Shown here in pieces: positions 1 through 7,358 of a DNA stretch of 33,900 nucleotides (position 1 is its first letter; each line of letters starts with the position of its first letter). The stretch lies in assembly GCA_003554445.1 (NCBI GenBank), contig PWGJ01000004.1:1-33900 (forward strand), in the 5' to 3' direction. The position numbers and the translations under genes were made by a program. The notes beneath the pieces are model-generated. The model made no database searches and was not told where the DNA came from. It saw only the letters and a list, made by a program, of their open reading frames with translations. This DNA is from Candidatus Nealsoniibacteriota bacterium (GTDB lineage Bacteria; Patescibacteriota; Minisyncoccia; Minisyncoccales; PWPS01).

Positions 1-98
1 ATCAGATCCACTAATTTTATAAAGTTTTCAGCAGTATGTTTTCTATTCATTCTTCTTAAAACATCTGCTGAAAACTTTATAAAATTAGTGGATCTGAT
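1..98. repeat. Fold-back inverted repeat at the window edge
   Basis: Bases 1-34 are the perfect reverse complement of bases 65-98. Pairing continues inward (36-42 with 58-64) after a single bulged T at 35, leaving a loop of about 15 nt at 43-57. The reverse complement of 1-57 reads as the missing upstream part of the MTTase gene that starts the window (residues RRMNRKHTAENF followed by IKLVDL). The left arm is therefore an inverted copy of that gene's own coding sequence, not independent DNA. The likely cause is a template-switch chimera from whole-genome amplification or assembly. A real palindromic inversion is less likely. Confidence 0.85.
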
Positions 99-531
99 AC
101 GTAATAGATATAATAATTTCTTGATTTCAACTGACATTATCGTAGGATTTCCCGGGGAGACGGAAGAAGATTTCAGTAGAACTATCGATTTAATCAAAGA
201 AACCAGACCGCATATCGTAAATATAACCAGATACTCCGAAAGACCGGATACTAAAGCAGCTGAATTTAAAGACATGCCAAGCAAAATTAAAAAAGAAAGA
301 TCCAGAAAGCTTACAAAGCTGGCAAAAAAAATAAGAATTGAGGATAACCAAAAAATGATGGGGGAGAAATTTAATGCTCTAATTGTCAGAAAGGGAAAAA
401 ATAATACCAAATTAGCCCGTATATTTAACGGTAAAGCCGTTGTTTTAAATGAGGGGAAGATAGGAAAAACCGTCGATATTCAAGTAACAGATTATAAACA
501 TAATTATCTGGTCGGAAAAGTTATTTCTTAA
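67..531 (+). CDS. MiaB/MtaB-family tRNA methylthiotransferase, C-terminal part (5' truncated)
   Basis: Only the end of a radical SAM methylthiotransferase is present. These enzymes add a methylthio group to adenosine 37 derivatives in tRNA. The visible part has the late radical SAM segment STDIIVGFPGETEEDF, the block NITRYSERPDTKAAEF, a basic linker, and a C-terminal TRAM-like RNA-binding domain of about 60 residues. The pattern 'VNITRYSxRPxTKAA' is closer to the archaeal/CDKAL1 group (t6A methylthiotransferase) than to ordinary bacterial MiaB; this subgroup call is inference. The N-terminal MTTase domain and the CxxxCxxC cluster are missing because the fold-back repeat replaces the true upstream sequence. 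The reading frame stays open to base 1, but the residues before about 67 are not genuine. A GTG at 88 is not the true start. Confidence 0.8.
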   Translation, partial: AENFIKLVDLIRNRYNNFLISTDIIVGFPGETEEDFSRTIDLIKETRPHIVNITRYSERPDTKAAEFKDMPSKIKKERSRKLTKLAKKIRIEDNQKMMGEKFNALIVRKGKNNTKLARIFNGKAVVLNEGKIGKTVDIQVTDYKHNYLVGKVIS

Positions 532-547
532 GAAAAATTCGGATGGT

Positions 548-581
548 TTAACTTTTAAAAGCTTGTTAAATATGCTATTAT
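548..581 (+). promoter_or_regulatory. Weak candidate promoter for ctpA
   Basis: A TTAACT box at 548-553 lies 17 nt before TATGCT at 571-576; an alternative -10 box, TATTAT, is at 576-581. The ATG of ctpA is at 593, so the leader would be very short and there is no Shine-Dalgarno site. The fit to consensus is moderate only. Confidence 0.3.
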
Positions 582-592
582 TCTAGAAGTAT

Positions 593-1753
593 ATGACAAA
601 AAAATTATCAAAAATAATATTAGTTTTAGCGTTAATCGGACTCTTTTTTGGTATAGGATACCAAGCCGGCCTAGAGGAGGCTGAAATTAGAACTCAACCC
701 GATGATGTCGACTTTTCCCTTTTTTGGGAAGCCTACAATCGAATAAATGACTTGTATGTCGATTCTGAAAAGATAGATGATGAAAAGATTGTCCATGGTG
801 CAATAAGAGGTATGCTCGAATCACTTGATGATCCGTATACCAGTTTTTTTGACCAAGAAGAAAGCAGACGTTTTTTGGATGATGTTTCCGGTTATTATGA
901 GGGTGTCGGAATGGAGGTCGGTATTCGTGATGGTAACATTCAAGTTATTTCCCCGATAGAAGGAACTCCGGCTTCCAGAGCCGGCATAAAGTCGGGAGAT
1001 ATAATTTTGGAAATCGATGAAAAGTCAACTTCCGACATGGAGCTTGAAGAGGCCGTAAATTTAATGAGAGGAGAAGGGGGAACCGCAGTTACTCTAATTA
1101 TCGGAAGAAATAGAACCACCCAAGAAATAGAGTTGGAAAGAGAACAAATTCAAGTACCCTCGGTTAATTGGGAGCTGGTTAATGATGATATAGCTCATAT
1201 AAAGATACACTACTTTCATCAGGAGTTAACTAATGAATTCAATGAAATGATACCGGAGATAACTGCATCGACTGCAGATAAAATTATCCTTGATTTGAGA
1301 AATAATCCGGGAGGAGCTCTGGATTCAGCTCTTGATGTAGCTAAATACTTTTTAAATGAGGGAGATATTATAGTTAAAAGTCAGGGTGCTGATGGAGAGA
1401 TTAAAAGAGAATATAAAGCAACCAGAAGTTCGGTAACATTCGATCATGAGATTGTTGTGCTGATAAATGAAGGTTCGGCATCGGCATCGGAGATATTAGC
1501 CGGAGCTATCAAGTATCACAGAGACGCACAAATAGTCGGGAAAAAATCATTCGGTAAAGGATCCATTCAGACAATGGTTAACTTGTCCGACATGTCGAAC
1601 TTGAAAATTACAATATCAAATTGGGTTACTCCCGACGGATCACTCATAACCGGAGACGGAATAACCCCCGACTACGAAGTCGACATGGACTTGGAAGATT
1701 TTGAAGAGGATCAGGATCCGCAACTGGAAAAAGCAATTGAAATAATTAAATAA
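593..1753 (+). CDS. ctpA: S41 family carboxyl-terminal processing protease (CtpA/Prc)
   Basis: Membrane-anchored serine protease acting outside the cytoplasmic membrane on the C-termini of envelope proteins. The 386-aa product has one N-terminal membrane segment (about residues 7-25), a PDZ domain (about 103-172) that recognises substrate tails, and an S41 catalytic domain. The motif GSASASEI followed 25 residues later by FGKGS gives a Ser297/Lys322 dyad by alignment with E. coli Prc, and LDLRNNPGG is also typical of the family. The length is normal for the short CtpA type. The start at 593 gives a proper signal anchor. The gene precedes rplI by 4 nt, so ctpA-rplI-pyrG probably form one transcript. 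Confidence 0.95.
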   Translation: MTKKLSKIILVLALIGLFFGIGYQAGLEEAEIRTQPDDVDFSLFWEAYNRINDLYVDSEKIDDEKIVHGAIRGMLESLDDPYTSFFDQEESRRFLDDVSGYYEGVGMEVGIRDGNIQVISPIEGTPASRAGIKSGDIILEIDEKSTSDMELEEAVNLMRGEGGTAVTLIIGRNRTTQEIELEREQIQVPSVNWELVNDDIAHIKIHYFHQELTNEFNEMIPEITASTADKIILDLRNNPGGALDSALDVAKYFLNEGDIIVKSQGADGEIKREYKATRSSVTFDHEIVVLINEGSASASEILAGAIKYHRDAQIVGKKSFGKGSIQTMVNLSDMSNLKITISNWVTPDGSLITGDGITPDYEVDMDLEDFEEDQDPQLEKAIEIIK

Positions 1754-1757
1754 AACT

Positions 1758-2201
1758 ATGAAAGTAATACTACTTGAGAACATAAAAAAATTGGGAAAGA
1801 AGTATGAAGTCGTTGACGTTTCCGACGGTTATGCCAGAAACTTTCTACTGCCGGAAGGTAAGGCTGAAATGGCTACCGAAGGGAATCTAAAATCAATTGA
1901 AAAGAAAAAATTAAAAGCTGAAAAAGAACGTAAGAAAAAGAAGGAAGAAGTTGAAAAGTTAATTTCTGAAATTCAAAATAAAGAATTTACCATTAAAATG
2001 AAAGCCGGCGATAAAGATCAGCTTTTTGAATCGGTGGACAGCAAAAAGATCAGTGAGAAATTAAAGGACGAAGGTTTTGAAATCTCACCCGATAACATCA
2101 ATCTAAAAACTCCAATAAAAAAGTTGACTGAAAAAGAGGTCAATCTTAACTTCGGTAACAATTTAAAAACTAAAATAAAAATAAATATTGAAGAAGAATA
2201 A
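1758..2201 (+). CDS. rplI: 50S ribosomal protein bL9
   Basis: Structural protein of the large ribosomal subunit. The N-terminal rRNA-binding domain is clear: MKVILLENIKKLGKKYEVVDV followed by the family signature GYARNFLLPEGKA. A long lysine/glutamate connecting helix (about residues 45-75) leads to the C-terminal domain, giving the usual length of about 147 aa. Its stop codon abuts the pyrG start with no spacer. The presence of bL9 matters for placement: several CPR groups, such as Microgenomates, are reported to lack it, so this favours a Parcubacteria-like lineage. It lies apart from its usual neighbours rpsF and rpsR. Confidence 0.95.
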   Translation: MKVILLENIKKLGKKYEVVDVSDGYARNFLLPEGKAEMATEGNLKSIEKKKLKAEKERKKKKEEVEKLISEIQNKEFTIKMKAGDKDQLFESVDSKKISEKLKDEGFEISPDNINLKTPIKKLTEKEVNLNFGNNLKTKIKINIEEE

Positions 2202-3821
2202 ATGAAAAAATATATATTTGTCGCCGGCGGAGTGATGTCCGGTATCGGAAAAGGAATCGCTACCGCATCCATAGGTAAAATACTTAAAAGCAAAGGTTTT
2301 GGAGTCACTGCAGTTAAAATAGATCCTTATGTAAATGTTGATGCGGGGACTATGAATCCGGTCGAGCACGGTGAAGTTTTTGTAACCAAGGATGGTTCCG
2401 AGTGTGATCAAGATATCGGTAATTATGAAAGATTTTTAGGAAGGGAGCTGACTAAAAAAAATTATATTACTACCGGAAAAGTGTATAAAGCGGTGATAGA
2501 AAGGGAGAGGAATTTGGATTATGACGGAAAGTGCGTGGAGGTAGTTCCCGATATACCGAATGAAACAATTAAAAGAATTAAGAGGGCAGCAAAAGAAGAC
2601 GAAGCTGATTTTACATTAATTGAAATAGGGGGGACGATAGGCGAATATCAAAATTTATTATTTTTAGAAGCAGCCAGAATGATGAAGTTGGATGAACCTG
2701 AGAAGGTTCTTTTTATATTGGTAAGTTATCTTCCCACCCCGAAAACAATAGGGGAGATGAAGACAAAACCGACTCAAAATGCAAGTCGCAGACTAAACGA
2801 AGCGGGTATTCAACCCGATATGATATTGGGTAGAGCCGAACAACCTCTTGACGAACCGAGAAAAAACAAGATATCCAATTTTTGCAATGTTGAAAAAAAA
2901 TATATAATATCCGCACCGGATGTAGATTCAATATATGATATTCCGCTAAACTTCGAGCGAGAAGAATTAGGTAATATGATTTTGGATAAATTCAATATGA
3001 AAAAGCAAGATACCGAGATGAAAGAGTGGAAAAAAATGGTAAAAGCATCTAAAAACGGAGGAGACAAAGTTTCAATTGCAATAGTTGGAAAATACTTTGA
3101 AACCGGCCAATTCACCTTAACTGATTCATACATTTCTGTGATTGAGGCTGTAAAACATGCATCATGGGATCAAGAGATAAGTGTTGACATAGACTGGATT
3201 TTTGCTGAAGAATATGAAAAAGATGAAGAAAAAATAAAAGAGTTGGATAATTATGACGGTGTCATTATTCCCGGTGGATTCGGAAGTAGGGGAGTGGAAG
3301 GAAAAATTAAAACAATAAACTATTGTAGAGAAAATAAGATCCCATTTTTGGGTCTTTGTTTGGGTATGCAGCTCTCGGTAATTGAGTTTTCTAGAAACGT
3401 CGCGGGTCTTAAAAAAGCAAACTCTACTGAATTTGATAGTAATTGTCAATACCCGGTAATAGACATGATGGAGGAGCAGAAAGAGCTTATTGAGAATAGT
3501 AATTTCGGGGGAACTATGAGATTGGGCGATTACAAGTGTAAACTAAAAAAGGGGACAAAAGCAAATACTTTATATGAAAAAACCGATATCCTGGAAAGAC
3601 ATCGGCATCGCTACGAATTTAATGATAAATTTAAAGATACTTTAAAAAAATCCGGCTTAATATTATCCGGAAAGAATCCGGAGACCGGTTTGGTTGAGAT
3701 TGTTGAGCTGGAAGAACATCCCTTCTTTGTAGGAGTTCAATTTCATCCGGAATTTAAATCCGCACCGCTCAAGCCTCATCCGCTTTTCAAAGAGTTTTTA
3801 AAAACTGCTAAAGAACATTGA
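2202..3821 (+). CDS. pyrG: CTP synthase
   Basis: Converts UTP to CTP with ATP and glutamine, the last step of pyrimidine nucleotide synthesis. The 539-aa length is normal. The N-terminal synthetase domain begins with the P-loop region [15 protein letters not shown] and keeps [27 protein letters not shown] and MKTKPTQN. The C-terminal class I glutamine amidotransferase has the nucleophile Cys386 in FLGLCLGMQ and the His515/Glu517 pair in QFHPEF. Several signatures differ from textbook enzymes (GIGKG for [13 protein letters not shown] for GTVGDIES), which matches the divergent CPR form as I know it. Its 3' end overlaps the convergent rpmA by 14 bp. The stop is TGA, evidence for a standard genetic code. 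Confidence 0.97.
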   Translation: MKKYIFVAGGVMSGIGKGIATASIGKILKSKGFGVTAVKIDPYVNVDAGTMNPVEHGEVFVTKDGSECDQDIGNYERFLGRELTKKNYITTGKVYKAVIERERNLDYDGKCVEVVPDIPNETIKRIKRAAKEDEADFTLIEIGGTIGEYQNLLFLEAARMMKLDEPEKVLFILVSYLPTPKTIGEMKTKPTQNASRRLNEAGIQPDMILGRAEQPLDEPRKNKISNFCNVEKKYIISAPDVDSIYDIPLNFEREELGNMILDKFNMKKQDTEMKEWKKMVKASKNGGDKVSIAIVGKYFETGQFTLTDSYISVIEAVKHASWDQEISVDIDWIFAEEYEKDEEKIKELDNYDGVIIPGGFGSRGVEGKIKTINYCRENKIPFLGLCLGMQLSVIEFSRNVAGLKKANSTEFDSNCQYPVIDMMEEQKELIENSNFGGTMRLGDYKCKLKKGTKANTLYEKTDILERHRHRYEFNDKFKDTLKKSGLILSGKNPETGLVEIVELEEHPFFVGVQFHPEFKSAPLKPHPLFKEFLKTAKEH

Positions 3822-4080
3822 CTTTTTTAACCTTCTTTCTCTTTCCGTTGAAATTCTTTTTTGTTTTTGTCTGAAACTCAACAACACCTTCGGTAGCCGC
3901 ATAAAGAGTGTCATCACTTCCTTTGCGTACATTTTTTCCGGGTATGAATTTGGTTCCTCTTTGTCTTACAATAACAGATCCAGCTTTTGCTTTCTGACCA
4001 CCGAAAAGTTTAACTCCTAAATATTTAGGCTTAGAGTCTCTACCGAGTCTTGTTGTTCCAGATGATTTTGTTGTTGCCAT
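3808..4080 (-). CDS. rpmA: 50S ribosomal protein bL27
   Basis: Large-subunit ribosomal protein located near the peptidyl-transferase centre. The 90-aa product has the family core [22 protein letters not shown], followed by [18 protein letters not shown] and the basic C-terminal tail. The N-terminus is MATTKSSG rather than the common MAHKKAGG, a mild deviation. There is no Firmicutes-type N-terminal extension. It lies alone, without rplU, which normally precedes it. Its 3' end overlaps pyrG convergently. Its start is only 17 nt from the divergent small membrane gene, so its promoter lies inside that gene. Confidence 0.95.
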   Translation of the reverse strand: MATTKSSGTTRLGRDSKPKYLGVKLFGGQKAKAGSVIVRQRGTKFIPGKNVRKGSDDTLYAATEGVVEFQTKTKKNFNGKRKKVKKVNVL

Positions 4081-4097
4081 AACTTTGGATAAATTTT

Positions 4098-4286
4098 ATG
4101 AAACTAAAACTTATATTAACAGAATTAAGTGATATTGTCAACGAAAAATTATTTTTAACAATTTTAATTGTCATACTTACGGCAACACTCTTTTATATGA
4201 TCGGGTGGATTTCTTGCTCCATGCAAGAAAGTAAACCACTGGAAATTGAAGATTTTTCAAAAAATAATAAAATAGGGTACTTTTAG
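4098..4286 (+). CDS. Small single-pass membrane protein, function unknown
   Basis: A 62-aa protein with one hydrophobic segment (about residues 18-40, ending in LFYMIGWISC) and a short charged tail. Short proteins with one membrane helix followed by a Gly-[RW]-x-S type motif recur in Parcubacteria as far as I recall, but I cannot name a function. It is divergent from rpmA with a 17-nt gap and convergent with xer. It could be missed by gene finders because of its size; the clean membrane segment and the lack of a competing frame support it. Confidence 0.6.
   Translation: MKLKLILTELSDIVNEKLFLTILIVILTATLFYMIGWISCSMQESKPLEIEDFSKNNKIGYF
4113..4141 (-). promoter_or_regulatory. Candidate promoter of rpmA, inside the divergent small gene
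   Basis: Reading the minus strand, a perfect TTGACA (4141-4136), a 17-nt spacer and TAATAT (4118-4113) precede the rpmA start at 4080. Both boxes lie inside the coding sequence of the divergent small membrane protein. Confidence 0.45.
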
Positions 4287-4288
4287 GC

Positions 4289-4319
4289 GAAAAACAGGCT
4301 TTTTTAAGTAAAAGAGCCT
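4289..4319 (-). terminator. Intrinsic terminator after xer
   Basis: On the minus strand AGGCTCTTTT pairs with AAAAAAGCCT across a 4-nt loop (arms 4310-4319 and 4296-4305; one non-Watson-Crick pair), followed directly by GTTTTTC. It lies 40 nt after the xer stop. Confidence 0.6.
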
Positions 4320-4358
4320 CTCAGAGCTCATTAGAGCGATTTTTATACACTTTACTAC

Positions 4359-5339
4359 TTACTCCTCATCTTTTTTTGATCTATTTTCAAGATTTTGACC
4401 GCTATGATGCTTTTTGTGAATCTCTTTTAATTTTTTGCTAGTTATGTGAGTATAGATTTGTGTCGTGGCAATATTTTTATGACCCAAAAATTCTTGTATA
4501 ACACGAAGATCAACACCTTGAGCTAGAAGATCCGTGGCATAACTATGACGTAAAGTATGAGGAGTAGTTTTTTGTGGAAGCCCGGCGCTTTTGACATACT
4601 TCTTAACGATATTTTCAATTGATCGAATGGTGATTCTGCGATCTCCGGTTTTGGGTCCTCGATATCTGATAAAAAGAGCTTTCTCATCATCGTCTCTAAT
4701 TGACAAATATTTCTCAATAGCTTTTATTGATCTGGGTGAAAAATAAACCGTTCTAGTCCTGTCTCCCTTACCGGTAACAACAACTTCCAGAGCCTCTCCG
4801 TCACTTAAGTCTTTGGTATTGATCTGCTCTCGATCCAAATCAACCAGCTCAGAGACTCTTAGACCGGTAGAAAATAAAGTTTCGAGGATAGCCCTGTCTC
4901 TAATACCGATTCTTCCGGTTTCGTCGGGTTCATTTAATAACTTTTTAATCTGATTAAGTGTTAAAAAATTCAAAGATTTACTATCATCCTCTTTAGTCAA
5001 TTTAACTTTTTCTGCAGGAAGAGAATCTATATTCCAATCAGCAAAAAAATTGAGTAAATTTCTTACCGCTATAAGATAGTAATTTCTGGTTTTTTTGCTT
5101 ATCGGCTGATTTTTGTGATTTTTCTGTTTTGAAAGATAAACTCGATAATCCCAAATATGTTGATCACTTAACTCGTGAGGTAGAAGATTTTCATTTCCTG
5201 ATTTTTTTAGCCATTTCTCGAAGCGGACCAGAAAACGTTGGTAAGTTTCTTGTGATTTGGGAGAGAGGCCTCTTTCTATATCCAAATATTGAAAAAACTC
5301 GTCAAAGTGCTCAATTATCGGTTTTTTTGATTTTTTCAT
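4359..5339 (-). CDS. xer: Xer-family tyrosine recombinase
   Basis: Site-specific recombinase that resolves chromosome dimers at dif. The 326-aa product has an N-terminal core-binding SAM-like domain (about 9-115) and a C-terminal catalytic domain. All catalytic residues are visible: Arg161 (STGLRVSEL), Lys191 (TGKGDRTR), His261 and Arg264 (HTLRHSYAT), His287 (GHKNIATT) and the nucleophile Tyr296 (IYTH). The C-terminal tail after Tyr296 is about 30 residues and charged. The dif-like site lies 34 bp upstream, which resembles single-recombinase systems such as XerS/difSL. A consensus promoter upstream of that site would put dif in the xer leader, so binding of Xer to dif could repress its own gene; that is inference. 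A second protein in the window (21862-22611) shares the N-terminal domain only. Confidence 0.93.
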   Translation of the reverse strand: MKKSKKPIIEHFDEFFQYLDIERGLSPKSQETYQRFLVRFEKWLKKSGNENLLPHELSDQHIWDYRVYLSKQKNHKNQPISKKTRNYYLIAVRNLLNFFADWNIDSLPAEKVKLTKEDDSKSLNFLTLNQIKKLLNEPDETGRIGIRDRAILETLFSTGLRVSELVDLDREQINTKDLSDGEALEVVVTGKGDRTRTVYFSPRSIKAIEKYLSIRDDDEKALFIRYRGPKTGDRRITIRSIENIVKKYVKSAGLPQKTTPHTLRHSYATDLLAQGVDLRVIQEFLGHKNIATTQIYTHITSKKLKEIHKKHHSGQNLENRSKKDEE

Positions 5340-5373
5340 AGGAAGTAGTGTACCGGGTTAAATTTTGTTATAA

Positions 5374-5401
5374 ACTTCGATAAAGTTACATTATGCGAAG
5401 T
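5374..5401. other. dif: Candidate dif recombination site
   Basis: The 28-bp site has two 11-bp arms around a 6-bp centre. On the plus strand the arms are ACTTCGATAAA (5374-5384) and TTATGCGAAGT (5391-5401), with centre GTTACA. The arms are imperfect inverted repeats sharing AAACTTCG/CGAAGTTT at their outer ends. On the minus strand, 11 contiguous bases (CGCATAATGTA) are identical to E. coli dif at the same offset, covering most of the XerC arm and the start of the centre. The outer ACTTC also matches the B. subtilis dif end. The position next to a complete xer gene supports the call. Confidence 0.75.
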
Positions 5402-5415
5402 TTTAAATCTGTACC

Positions 5416-5445
5416 ATTATACCACCTATCTTTCACTGCAGTCAA
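5416..5445 (-). promoter_or_regulatory. Consensus promoter of xer, upstream of dif
   Basis: On the minus strand TTGACT (5445-5440), an 18-nt spacer and TATAAT (5421-5416) point toward xer. Transcription would start near 5409, so the whole dif-like site lies in the 5' leader of the xer mRNA. No Shine-Dalgarno site precedes the xer ATG. Confidence 0.6.
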
Positions 5446-5471
5446 CCAACTTCTTATTTTTACGATAATGA

Positions 5472-5813
5472 TTAAAAGGAGAAAGGTTCTCGAATCTTCT
5501 CTAAAAGAGAATCAATAAAAGAATTTACGGATTCAACTATTGTGTCCCTGACCCTTATAAAAAAATTGTCTTTTCGTTCTTCGACCTGATCTTCAATTAT
5601 CTTTTGACGTCTTTCAACTTCATCAGTAGCTCTTCCGGTAATAATCTCTATTCTTCTCAAGACACTCTCCGATGTATCAATTAAATTTCCTGCCGCTATA
5701 GCTGCGGGACTCTCTTGCTTTTCATCTTCAATCGCCTCCCCCGTCCCAAAAACGGGTCCTCCGATTAAGATTATTAGACTTATGGTTAAAACCGTTAAGA
5801 AAAGCTTCTTCAT
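5472..5813 (-). CDS. Small secreted or membrane-anchored protein, function unknown
   Basis: A 113-aa protein with a clear N-terminal signal peptide (basic MKK, hydrophobic core to about residue 22). An Ala/Ile-rich stretch follows, then a strongly charged helical region (about 50-90, with RRIEIITGRATDEVERRQ) that could form a coiled coil, and an amphipathic C-terminus. No family is recognised. Its ATG overlaps the gltX stop by 4 bp (ATGA), so it is translationally coupled to the end of the cell-wall/tRNA-synthetase operon. No terminator was seen between it and the xer promoter region. Confidence 0.7.
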   Translation of the reverse strand: MKKLFLTVLTISLIILIGGPVFGTGEAIEDEKQESPAAIAAGNLIDTSESVLRRIEIITGRATDEVERRQKIIEDQVEERKDNFFIRVRDTIVESVNSFIDSLLEKIREPFSF

Positions 5814-7324
5814 AAAACTTTTTTAGCCTCTTTTAATCTGCTTGAAGACTCTTTCTTGCCTAAAATATATGCTACTTCAAAAGGTCCGGCACTCGCCTCT
5901 TTTCCGGTAAGAGCTGCTCTCAGTGGCCATAAAAATTTGCCTCTGTCATCATATTCGTTAGCTTTTTCCAGAAGTTTTTCACTTACTTCATCTTGAGTCC
6001 AATTTTCTATATTAGATAATACCTTTTTAGCTTTGTCAATGGAGTCAGCTACTTCTTCCGGAGACATATCCTTCCACTGTAATAGTTTAAAATCAACGTT
6101 TACCGGCTTAAAGAAATAGTCCGTCACTTCGGTTATTTCGGATAAGGTTGTTATTCTGTCTTGATGATCCTTTATTAAAATATTCAAAACTGAAAAACTG
6201 AATTCTCTGCCGTCATCCGTTTCGTAGTTAGCTTTTGGAGCCTCATTACCGAGAGAAGTTTTTTTCTTTCTGTCATCAGCCGGCTTTAAGTAACCTTCTT
6301 CGACCAAGTAAGGAATGCAGAGCTTAGTAAGTCTTTCCGGGTCAGCTTCTTTCAAGTGTAAGGTGTTTATATATTCCAACTTTTCTTTATTGAATACCGC
6401 ACCCGCTTTTTTACACCTATCCATAGTAAACTCTTTTTTTAATTCCGTAAGTGTAAAAAACTCTCTGTCATCACCGGGACTCCATCCTAAAAGAGCCAAG
6501 AAATTGACTAGAGCTTCGGGGAGAAAACCCTCCTTTTTATATTCCGATACGGAAACCGCACCGAATCGTTTGGACAATTTTGATTTATCAGGTGCAAGAA
6601 TAAGAGGTAGATGAGCATAAGTAATCGGATCAAATTTCAATGCTTTTTGAATCAAGATCTGCTTGGGTGTGTTTGAAATGTGGTCTTCTCCCCTAATTAC
6701 ATGTGAAATATTCATTTCGTAATCATCAATCGCACACGCAAGATTATAAAGAGGACTCTTTTCATCCTTAGCAATTACATAATCACCCATTATCTCAGTT
6801 TCAAAACTTACTTCTCCCCTAATTAAGTCTTTAAACTTAACCACCTCCCCCTCTTTTACTTTCATACGGATTACGAAACTTTTACCTTTTTCCAGTTTTT
6901 CTTTAATTTCATCTTCTCCAAGATCTCGACAAACTCCCGAATATGTAGGAGCTTCCCCTTTCTTTCTCTGCCGCTCCCTTTCTTTTTCCAACTTTTTCTG
7001 ACTACAAAAACATCTGTAAGCATGATCTTCAACTAGAAGTTTTTTAATGTATCGCTTATAAGTGTCGCTTCTTTCCGATTGTCTATAAGGTCCGTAATCA
7101 CCGCCTTTCTGAGGTCCTTCATCATAGTCCAGACCCAACCACTTCAAACTGTCAATAATATTTTTTTCATACTTTTCTTCTGATCTCTCTTGGTCGGTGT
7201 CCTCTATTCTTAAAACAAAACTGTCCTCTTTCTTTGTAAAAAGATAATTGGCTAAAGCAATTCTTGCTGAACCGACATGAAAAAGTCCGGTCGGTGATGG
7301 AGCGAATCTAACTCTTTTGTTCAT
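5810..7324 (-). CDS. gltX: Glutamate--tRNA ligase
   Basis: Charges tRNA-Glu with glutamate for translation. The 504-aa bacterial-type class I enzyme has the HIGH-type motif in PSPTGLFHVGSAR (about 9-21) and the KMSKS-type motif in SKLSKRFGAVSV (about residue 250). Between them is the segment YRCFCS, with a later Cys in SGVC, consistent with the zinc-binding insertion of some GluRS. The C-terminal helical anticodon-binding domain is present. In organisms without GlnRS this enzyme also makes Glu-tRNA-Gln for GatCAB; nothing in the window tells which applies. It follows murG with a 34-nt gap of A/T-only sequence and is coupled to the downstream secreted protein. Confidence 0.96.
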   Translation of the reverse strand: MNKRVRFAPSPTGLFHVGSARIALANYLFTKKEDSFVLRIEDTDQERSEEKYEKNIIDSLKWLGLDYDEGPQKGGDYGPYRQSERSDTYKRYIKKLLVEDHAYRCFCSQKKLEKERERQRKKGEAPTYSGVCRDLGEDEIKEKLEKGKSFVIRMKVKEGEVVKFKDLIRGEVSFETEIMGDYVIAKDEKSPLYNLACAIDDYEMNISHVIRGEDHISNTPKQILIQKALKFDPITYAHLPLILAPDKSKLSKRFGAVSVSEYKKEGFLPEALVNFLALLGWSPGDDREFFTLTELKKEFTMDRCKKAGAVFNKEKLEYINTLHLKEADPERLTKLCIPYLVEEGYLKPADDRKKKTSLGNEAPKANYETDDGREFSFSVLNILIKDHQDRITTLSEITEVTDYFFKPVNVDFKLLQWKDMSPEEVADSIDKAKKVLSNIENWTQDEVSEKLLEKANEYDDRGKFLWPLRAALTGKEASAGPFEVAYILGKKESSSRLKEAKKVL

Positions 7325-7358
7325 AATAAAGATAATTTAACTTAAATATATAATATAA

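Noticed and set aside
1-66. Open reading frame running from base 1 into the MTTase gene
   Set aside because: The frame is open but the residues come from the inverted arm of the fold-back repeat; the reverse complement encodes the conserved sequence instead.
548-569. TTAAC...GTTAA inverted repeat as terminator of the MTTase gene
   Set aside because: The stem is short and A/T-only, there is no T-tract, and it overlaps the candidate ctpA promoter.
3819-3821. UGA recoded as glycine (Gracilibacteria/Absconditabacteria code)
   Set aside because: pyrG, galU, the GerMN-like gene and others end normally at TGA, and no in-frame TGA is needed inside any conserved protein.
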